Source: Halorubrum lacusprofundi ATCC 49239 (GTDB lineage: Archaea > Halobacteriota > Halobacteria > Halobacteriales > Haloferacaceae). From it: 64,000 bases of DNA. The notes beneath the pieces were generated by a model. It made no database searches. It was not told the origin of the DNA and saw nothing but the letters and a program-made list of their open reading frames with translations. Positions 58,872 to 64,000 of this stretch are shown here, one piece after another. The DNA lies in the NCBI RefSeq assembly GCF_000022205.1, contig NC_012028.1, positions 124,001 through 188,000 of the forward strand, in the 5' to 3' direction. Both the position numbers and the translations under genes were made by a program. Each line of letters opens with the position of its first letter. Within the stretch, counting starts at the first letter, position 1.

Positions 58872-60107
58872 TCAAGACGCATACGTTCCAAGCGTCTCTT
58901 GCTTGGTAGCATCGGCTTGGCTGTCTTGTGGGGCGGTCAAACGCCCCCCATCCTCAGCCGAGTCATCGTCGTTCTCGTGTTCTCTGAAACGACTCTCTCC
59001 GCTGAGGTAGCGGTCTGCGATGTTCACCGCTCCGTTCACGTCCGCTTGGTACTCGCCCATCCAGCACGCATCGTTCGTACACTTGAACGTCGCCTGTTGT
59101 GGGCGGTATCCTACCTCACCGCACGCATGGCACTCTTTCGAGGTGTTGCGAGGGTTCACCGTCTTGACGGGGATACCCTTCTCGACGGCTTTGTATCGTA
59201 TCTGCGCGTGGAGTTTGGCGAATCCCCATCCGTGGAGACGGCGGTTCATGTACTCGCCGTAGTCCATCGACTCCCGTATGTACGTCAGGTCTTCCAGAAC
59301 AAGAACGGGATTCTTGACAGACTCGGCGTAGTCCACGACTTCGCGGGTGACGCGGTGGAACACGTCGTCTATCTGGTTCCACAGGTCGTCACCGAAGGAC
59401 TCCGCGATACGTTCGCTACCGCGTGTCTGAAGTCGCCTCGTGGCGGTGAAGTAGGTCTTGCGGAGCCGACGAACGGTCTTCCCTTCGTCGGCCCATAGTT
59501 CGGGAGCGGTCGGGCAACCGTGGTCGTCACGGTGACACACCGTGACGAGCGACGCTTCCCCAATATCGACACCGATGGGTGTCCGTTCTTCGTCGGACAC
59601 CTCGGAACCGCCCTCTGCGTCGCGGGTTGCGGTGACGTGAAGATACCACGTTCCGTCCCGCTCGAATAGCCGACTCTCGCCCATCGTGGCGTCTCCCGCG
59701 TTCAACGCTTCCAACCAGTCCCGTTGTTCGGGATTCGGTTGTGCTGGCATCCAGAGGTGGTAGTCCTCGTGGTGCGGGATTTTGACGTACCACTCGATAG
59801 CGTTCTCGGGCTTGTGGTCGAGTCGTAGCCCTTCGTTCGTGAAACGGACGGGGTGGGCATCGTGAAGTTCGCCTGCGTTGTACGTCGTCGTGAGTTGCGG
59901 GACGTACTTCTTGAGCGCATTCTTTGCGTATCCACTCAGCTTGTAGTTGACCACCACGTCGTTCGCTTCGGTCTGTGTGGTACAGCCAGCGTCGAAGGCG
60001 TCGTGAAGCGCCTGTTGGTACGCCTCTCGCGTCTCGCGGAGTTTTCTCCGCTTGTGCGCGTTCGGCTCTACCAGTTTCAGTTCCAGCGTCTTCGTGAGCG
60101 TGGTCAC
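58872..60107 (-). CDS. tnpB: TnpB RNA-guided nuclease of IS element 2
   Basis: A 411-residue TnpB starting at the GTG that overlaps the tnpA stop. RuvC-I D181 in IGVDIGEASL, RuvC-II E272 in VLVLEDLTY and RuvC-III D356 in YQADVNGAVNIA are all present. The zinc finger is C326, C329, C343 and C348. All catalytic residues needed for omega-RNA-guided cutting are therefore in place, unlike element 1. An open frame extends upstream inside tnpA, but that is not the start. Confidence 0.92.
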   Translation of the reverse strand: MTTLTKTLELKLVEPNAHKRRKLRETREAYQQALHDAFDAGCTTQTEANDVVVNYKLSGYAKNALKKYVPQLTTTYNAGELHDAHPVRFTNEGLRLDHKPENAIEWYVKIPHHEDYHLWMPAQPNPEQRDWLEALNAGDATMGESRLFERDGTWYLHVTATRDAEGGSEVSDEERTPIGVDIGEASLVTVCHRDDHGCPTAPELWADEGKTVRRLRKTYFTATRRLQTRGSERIAESFGDDLWNQIDDVFHRVTREVVDYAESVKNPVLVLEDLTYIRESMDYGEYMNRRLHGWGFAKLHAQIRYKAVEKGIPVKTVNPRNTSKECHACGEVGYRPQQATFKCTNDACWMGEYQADVNGAVNIADRYLSGESRFREHENDDDSAEDGGRLTAPQDSQADATKQETLGTYAS

Positions 60108-60493
60108 GACTCGTCCTCCTCGTGACGCTGGATGTAGTTCTTGACCGTCTCGCTCGATACGTGCCCTGCTGTCCCTGCGTAGTAGCCTCTCACCCATCCG
60201 ATTTTCTCGCCGTCGTGGTCGGCGTAGCGGTGGTTGTACTTCCGAGAGCTGATACCTTTGAACCAGTTGGCGAGAAGGGATGGTGCGTGTTTCGGTGGGC
60301 TACTGACGAATAGGTGGACGTGATCGGGTTGTACGGTCAGGTCAAGTATTTCGAGGCCCTTGTCGTCGGCTATTTCGTGGAGGATGGTCCGCACACGGTC
60401 TGCGACCTCGTTGACGAGTACCGAGTTGCGGTACTTCGGCAACCACACAAGGTGGTAGTTGAGGTTGTAGGTCGCGTGCCGTGTGGTCTTCAT
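60104..60493 (-). CDS. tnpA: IS200/IS605 transposase TnpA of element 2
   Basis: A 129-residue Y1 transposase of normal length. The HUH motif is in PDHVHLFVS and the likely catalytic tyrosine is in VKNYIQRHEE. The N-terminal LNYHLVWLPKYRNSVL is uninterrupted, in contrast to element 1. It ends overlapping tnpB. Confidence 0.93.
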   Translation of the reverse strand: MKTTRHATYNLNYHLVWLPKYRNSVLVNEVADRVRTILHEIADDKGLEILDLTVQPDHVHLFVSSPPKHAPSLLANWFKGISSRKYNHRYADHDGEKIGWVRGYYAGTAGHVSSETVKNYIQRHEEDES

Positions 60494-60631
60494 CCGTGTT
60501 GTACACTATGAGACAATGTATATTAATACTGATGGTGAATCGGTGGGAAATCCAGCCATAGCGTCGTCGGTGGGGATGTACGCTATTGTCCGCTTGACCC
60601 CCGCCTAAAGACGGGGGTATGCGCTCGTGAC

Positions 60632-60809
60632 TCTATCAGTCGATACAGAGGGTTCGTATCTGACCTCCTCTCCCGAGTCAACTACCCGGCCGACATCTCC
60701 GTCGTCGACAGCGAGACGGGCCTCGAAGTGTACGGTTTTCCCGGTCTCGAACACTGGGAGAACTCCCCGGCGACGGCTCGGGTGAGCTACCGCACCCGAC
60801 TGAGTCCGC
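60632..60809 (+). pseudogene. Fragment of a gene cut by IS605 element 2
   Basis: A plus-strand frame open from the IS left end reads SRYRGFVSDLLSRVNYPADI, then VVDSETGLEVYGFPGLEHWE, NSPATARVSYRTRLSP. The composition is clearly protein-like, but there is no start, and the frame runs on into the 3' end of the CPBP gene. The other part of the gene is not found beyond the far end of the IS. Family unknown. Confidence 0.4.
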
Positions 60810-61625
60810 CTAGAAGAACAGCGTCCCGGCCGTGGAAACCGTGACAAGAACGATGTGAAAGGCGGCGTGTGCGACCATCGCCGTCTCCAGCGATCGCTGC
60901 CAGAACAGCCAGCCGAGCGCCACGCCGACGATCGCGTTCAGCAGGACGGTTCGGATGATCAGCGCGATCGTGAGATCGAACGTCGACGCCAGCGCGGGCA
61001 GGTGGCCGACGCCGAACGCGACCGCGCTGGCGACGATCGCCACCCACATCACCGCTGCGGGCGGCGTCTTCGTGCGCTCCCGGATCCGGTTTCGAAGCCC
61101 CCAGCAGACGAATGCGATCGGGGCCATGACGCCCCACCGGAGTAGGATCTCCTCCGTGATTCCGCCGTAGAGCAGTCGCATCGGAATCGACGCGAGCAGG
61201 TCCTGGAGCGCCGCCGCCTCCCCGACGGGTTCGACTGACTCGAGTCCTGTAAACGGGGCGAACACGACGTCGAGGACGGTGACGAGAACGAACAGCACGG
61301 CACCCAACCCGACCGCGAGGGGAAGTGATCGTCGAAACGCGTCCCAATCCGGGGTACCGCCGGACGCCCACGCGAAGACATGTGAGTGCAGTCCCGTCCG
61401 GGGAGCGGTCACCGTGCCGAGCGTCACGAAGATGACGAGGAAGATAGTCGAGTTTGCGGCTGCGACCAGCATGAGCGTCGGATACGACAGGACCGCCAGC
61501 TCGGGTATCGCCCGAAGGGTCGGCACGGAATAGATCGCAAGCGCGACGACGCCGATCAACCCGAGCACGAATAGCGCGACTGCGCCACGGGCGGCAGAAC
61601 CCCACGTCGACGATTCGTCGTTCAT
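60810..61625 (-). CDS. CPBP-family intramembrane protease-like protein
   Basis: A 271-residue membrane protein with about seven hydrophobic segments. The CAAX protease/bacteriocin-processing (Abi) motifs are present: EE of GGITEEILLRWG, a histidine in FGVGHLPAL, and AHAAFH near the C-terminus. Members cleave prenylated or other membrane proteins. The start overlaps the end of the next upstream gene (61622), so the two are one operon. Confidence 0.85.
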   Translation of the reverse strand: MNDESSTWGSAARGAVALFVLGLIGVVALAIYSVPTLRAIPELAVLSYPTLMLVAAANSTIFLVIFVTLGTVTAPRTGLHSHVFAWASGGTPDWDAFRRSLPLAVGLGAVLFVLVTVLDVVFAPFTGLESVEPVGEAAALQDLLASIPMRLLYGGITEEILLRWGVMAPIAFVCWGLRNRIRERTKTPPAAVMWVAIVASAVAFGVGHLPALASTFDLTIALIIRTVLLNAIVGVALGWLFWQRSLETAMVAHAAFHIVLVTVSTAGTLFF

Positions 61626-62605
61626 GGCTCTCTTCTCGACAGTTGACGGTCAGATAGGATGTGGAACGTCTCCTCGATGTCGCCGAGCACGAGCAGCGCG
61701 TAGTACCGGAGATACGTCACGACGGGGACCTGCGCAAGCGTCCAGATGACGAGCATCGACAGTCCGAACAGGAGTGCGAGTGCGACGAGGACGGCGATTC
61801 CAACGGTCGACGACAACGAGACCGTCACGTGCGTGATCGCGGCGACGATGAGAATGGGGATGAGAAGCACGATTGCGACGATCCCGACCACGATCGAGGC
61901 GATGATTCCGGCTGCGACCGTCAACAGGAACGCAATCACGACATACGCCAGATACTGTTTCCACGCGGTCTTGATCGATCCCCAGAGGCGACGCCACGCC
62001 GCGAGGACGCCCGAGTCTGCCTGAATCATGAGCGGCACGACGAACACGGTCGTGAGCCCCGACACCAACGCGTACAGGACGCCGATGAGAAACACCATCG
62101 GGATCCCGACGAGGAACGCCGTGGCGGGGAGCGTGGGATCGCGTCCGGTCAGGATCGGAACGATGAGTAGTGCGAGCCAGCCGGCGAACAGCGCGATCAT
62201 CGGAAGCCCGATTGCGATCCGGAACCCGAACAGACGGAGCCCCTGCCGCCAGCGCCGCCGCCAGTGGCGCCGGAGCGTCACCTCTCCCGTGCGGAGCGAC
62301 TCGATCAGCACGAACTCCATGATCGCTCCGATCAGCGCGAACAGCCCGCCGAAGAGGATTCCGGCGGCGACGAGTGCGACGATGAGCGTCATCACGTCGA
62401 CCGGGAGGCTGAACGGGAGCTCACCGTTCGAAACGTCTCCCGGTGGCGTCGACGTGTTGAACTGTGCCGTCGGGAAGCTCACGCCGCTCCCGACGAAGAA
62501 CACGACAAGCGCGAGCTTCAGCCAGCGGCGGATATTAATTGGCGTCAGAAACTCTCGGGTGACGCCGAACGCTTCCTCGACGTTTTCGACTGCGTGGAGG
62601 GCCAT
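61622..62605 (-). CDS. Multi-pass membrane protein (DUF7544-like)
   Basis: A 327-residue protein with about six hydrophobic segments (for example LVVFFVGSGVSF, TLIVALVAAGILFGGLFALI, VVIAFLLTVAAGIIASIVVG). It starts MALHAVENVEEAFGVTREFL, a pattern I recall from a haloarchaeal membrane family (DUF7544). It carries no catalytic motif. It overlaps the protease gene by 4 nt, which suggests that the two act together. Confidence 0.75.
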   Translation of the reverse strand: MALHAVENVEEAFGVTREFLTPINIRRWLKLALVVFFVGSGVSFPTAQFNTSTPPGDVSNGELPFSLPVDVMTLIVALVAAGILFGGLFALIGAIMEFVLIESLRTGEVTLRRHWRRRWRQGLRLFGFRIAIGLPMIALFAGWLALLIVPILTGRDPTLPATAFLVGIPMVFLIGVLYALVSGLTTVFVVPLMIQADSGVLAAWRRLWGSIKTAWKQYLAYVVIAFLLTVAAGIIASIVVGIVAIVLLIPILIVAAITHVTVSLSSTVGIAVLVALALLFGLSMLVIWTLAQVPVVTYLRYYALLVLGDIEETFHILSDRQLSRREP

Positions 62606-62805
62606 GAGTCGAAATACTCAAACCAGATAGTTATCCCTTCTGGTGGTTGCCCACAGGAGTTTCTTCGTCACTCCCAACAGGACTGTGGTGAACGCTTCAA
62701 TCCAGCATGACGCATTGTATTGTGGTCCGATCTCTCTGTCGCAGAGGAGAGAAAAGATGTCCGAGTCACAAACTGTGTTGCTGTGTCCGTGATGCGCAGA
62801 TACGT
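62606..62805. other. Gap between minus-strand genes
   Basis: About 200 bp with AACCAGATAGTTATCCC near the start of the membrane gene as a possible minus-strand promoter region. No gene is supported. Confidence 0.4.
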
Positions 62806-64000
62806 CTAGCTTCCTAGCGTTCTGGCGGTCGTGTTTTCTGTGCCAGCGGTGCCGTTTGTTGGTGTTCGGATCTCGACCGATTCGTCGTCGTACACAGTCA
62901 TGGTCTCGATCACAGTGCCGTTCTCAGCAACCCGTTGGACGATGACTGTCGGCGTCTCTGCAGTCGTTTCACTCGGCTCCGTCTCAGTGGGTGTCTCAAC
63001 CGGAGTCTCACCTGCGAGGAACTGAGTGATTGTGTCTGTCTGTTCGAATGAATCAACATCACCGGACCGTGCGTCGACAAATGCGACATACGCAATCCCG
63101 CTGTTGTCCTCGGGGACGACGCGTACTTGCCAGTACTCTCGATCGTCGATGACTGTAAGGATCGGCTCGGCCGGCGAAAAGCGGTCCCAATCTGTCTGTG
63201 GCGCTGATTGCCTCACGAGGTCCGCTGCTCGCTGTGGGCCGAACAGCGAGTCGGCTGGCACGTACCGTTCGAAGGCGCCGCTTTGGCCGTCGATCGTCCA
63301 CAGCTCCTTGAGTCCCTGTGCGTCGCCGTACGGTTCGACGGCGACGACGTACTGCGGACCCGACTCAGAGAGGATAAAGAACGGCTGATCGTTTCTGTCT
63401 CCGGGAAGCGGTGCAATCTCGATCTCGTCTTCGTGGCTCGTGTATGTGTTGAGAATCCCGTTGCGATACTTTGTCGCTGCGACCGACTGGAGCGCCAGTT
63501 GCTCAGGATACAGCTGCTGATTGTCGAGAATCGGACTGGCAGCAGCCTCGGAAGGCGAGAGCGTTTCGATTGAACCACTTGGATCGATGACAGCGACGCC
63601 TCCCCACTGAGGCGTGGTGTGCGGAAGCGGTGTCAAATGGAACTGCGGCTCCGAGTACGGGACGGCGATATACTGGGTCTCGTTGTGAATGACCATCTTG
63701 GGATCGCCGTAGTCAACGAGATACGCCTGCGATTTGAGGAGTTCCCACCGGTAGTTCCGATGGAAAATCGTTCCAACCCCGATCTCAAGCTCGCCATCAA
63801 CGGACCGTATATTCGCCTGCTGAGTCGTCATATCGACGAGGACGGTTCCGGCCTGTCGTTTGGTGATCGTGTTGAACAGGCCGTCCGGAGCGAGCGGTGC
63901 CGCCCAGTAGGGAGTCCCGTTCACCACGCTAATGTCCGTGTCCCCGACGCGGTACTGCGGCCGGTTGAGCGTGTTCGATGCGTACCGATCGGCGACCGCT
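62806..64000 (-). CDS. Large envelope-associated protein, C-terminal part (5' end outside window)
   Basis: At least 397 residues; the frame stays open to the window edge (it reads ADRYASNTLNRPQYRVGDTD before 63927), so the gene begins beyond it. The sequence is Thr/Pro/Glu-rich at the end (ETPVETPTETEPSETTAETP) and has several beta-type segments (GDPKMVIHNETQYIAVPYSE; QYVVAVEPYGDAQGLKELWT). It looks like an extracellular domain with N-glycosylation-like NGT sites. It may be the exterior part of a larger membrane protein. Family not recognised. Confidence 0.7.
   Translation of the reverse strand, partial: AVADRYASNTLNRPQYRVGDTDISVVNGTPYWAAPLAPDGLFNTITKRQAGTVLVDMTTQQANIRSVDGELEIGVGTIFHRNYRWELLKSQAYLVDYGDPKMVIHNETQYIAVPYSEPQFHLTPLPHTTPQWGGVAVIDPSGSIETLSPSEAAASPILDNQQLYPEQLALQSVAATKYRNGILNTYTSHEDEIEIAPLPGDRNDQPFFILSESGPQYVVAVEPYGDAQGLKELWTIDGQSGAFERYVPADSLFGPQRAADLVRQSAPQTDWDRFSPAEPILTVIDDREYWQVRVVPEDNSGIAYVAFVDARSGDVDSFEQTDTITQFLAGETPVETPTETEPSETTAETPTVIVQRVAENGTVIETMTVYDDESVEIRTPTNGTAGTENTTARTLGS

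Larger units (their letters stand above)
58799..60620 (-). mobile_element. IS200/IS605-family element 2 (tnpA + tnpB)
   Basis: Minus-strand element with tnpA and tnpB overlapping as GTGA. The right end at 58799 carries the hairpin GCGTCTTCAGGCGCGGGAGG, then AGGTCAA. The left-end hairpin ACCCCCG/CGGGGGT lies at 60598-60619, about 105 nt before tnpA. The layout equals element 1, but the proteins are different subfamilies. The ends are inferred by comparison. Confidence 0.75.

Noticed and set aside
58872-59498. Plus-strand frame of 199 codons opposite tnpB of element 2
   Set aside because: Antisense shadow of a well-supported tnpB gene.

Overview
The window comes from a halophilic archaeon (class Halobacteria). 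The proteins are acidic, many starts lie about 25 nt behind a TATA-like box with no leader, and there is a TFB paralogue, an Orc1/Cdc6 relic, ISH-type insertion sequences and an archaeal 16S-tRNA-Ala-23S-5S operon. The 16S sequence looks like Haloferacales to me, but I could not place it more precisely.

0-9 kb is a GC-rich galactoside-use cluster. It holds the end of a sugar ABC permease and its ATPase, a galactonate dehydratase, an SDR dehydrogenase, a GH42 beta-galactosidase, a GH36 alpha-galactosidase and a KDG/KDGal-type kinase. Together they suggest uptake of galactosides, hydrolysis to galactose and oxidation through galactonate to a phosphorylated keto-deoxy sugar acid. 9.4-11.3 kb is an IS200/IS605 element (tnpA, tnpB, omega-RNA-like end). 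A sugar-1-phosphate nucleotidyltransferase follows at 11.9-13.1 kb.

13-36.8 kb is an accessory block. It contains an IS5-like element, ISH3-type copies 1 and 2, a TFB fragment and a full TFB paralogue, a candidate HTH/toxin/SWIM operon, many small zinc-binding proteins of unknown function, a 7TM histidine kinase, an SdpI-like protein, an Mrr-type membrane-anchored nuclease and several solo IS ends. Eight plus-strand genes in it share an upstream element, a T-rich tract followed after about 17 nt by a GGGTG hairpin.

36.8-42.5 kb is the rRNA operon with tandem promoters, processing stems and a terminator. After it come an Orc1/Cdc6 pseudogene fused to an exonuclease VII-like piece, an ArsR regulator divergent from a Rossmann-like protein, and ISH3 copy 3. 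Copies 2 and 3 encode identical proteins in opposite orientation and bracket the rRNA operon.

47.5-55.3 kb is a compact catabolic operon: GNAT remnant, amidase, LivG-LivF-LivH-LivM transporter, M20 deacylase and HDAC-like amidohydrolase, with no substrate-binding protein in view. 55.3-60.8 kb mixes gene remnants (queC piece, tnpB C-terminus with an orphan omega-RNA-like end), an RHH regulator, two PH-domain membrane proteins and a second IS605 element. The window ends in three minus-strand membrane or envelope genes, the last one cut by the edge.
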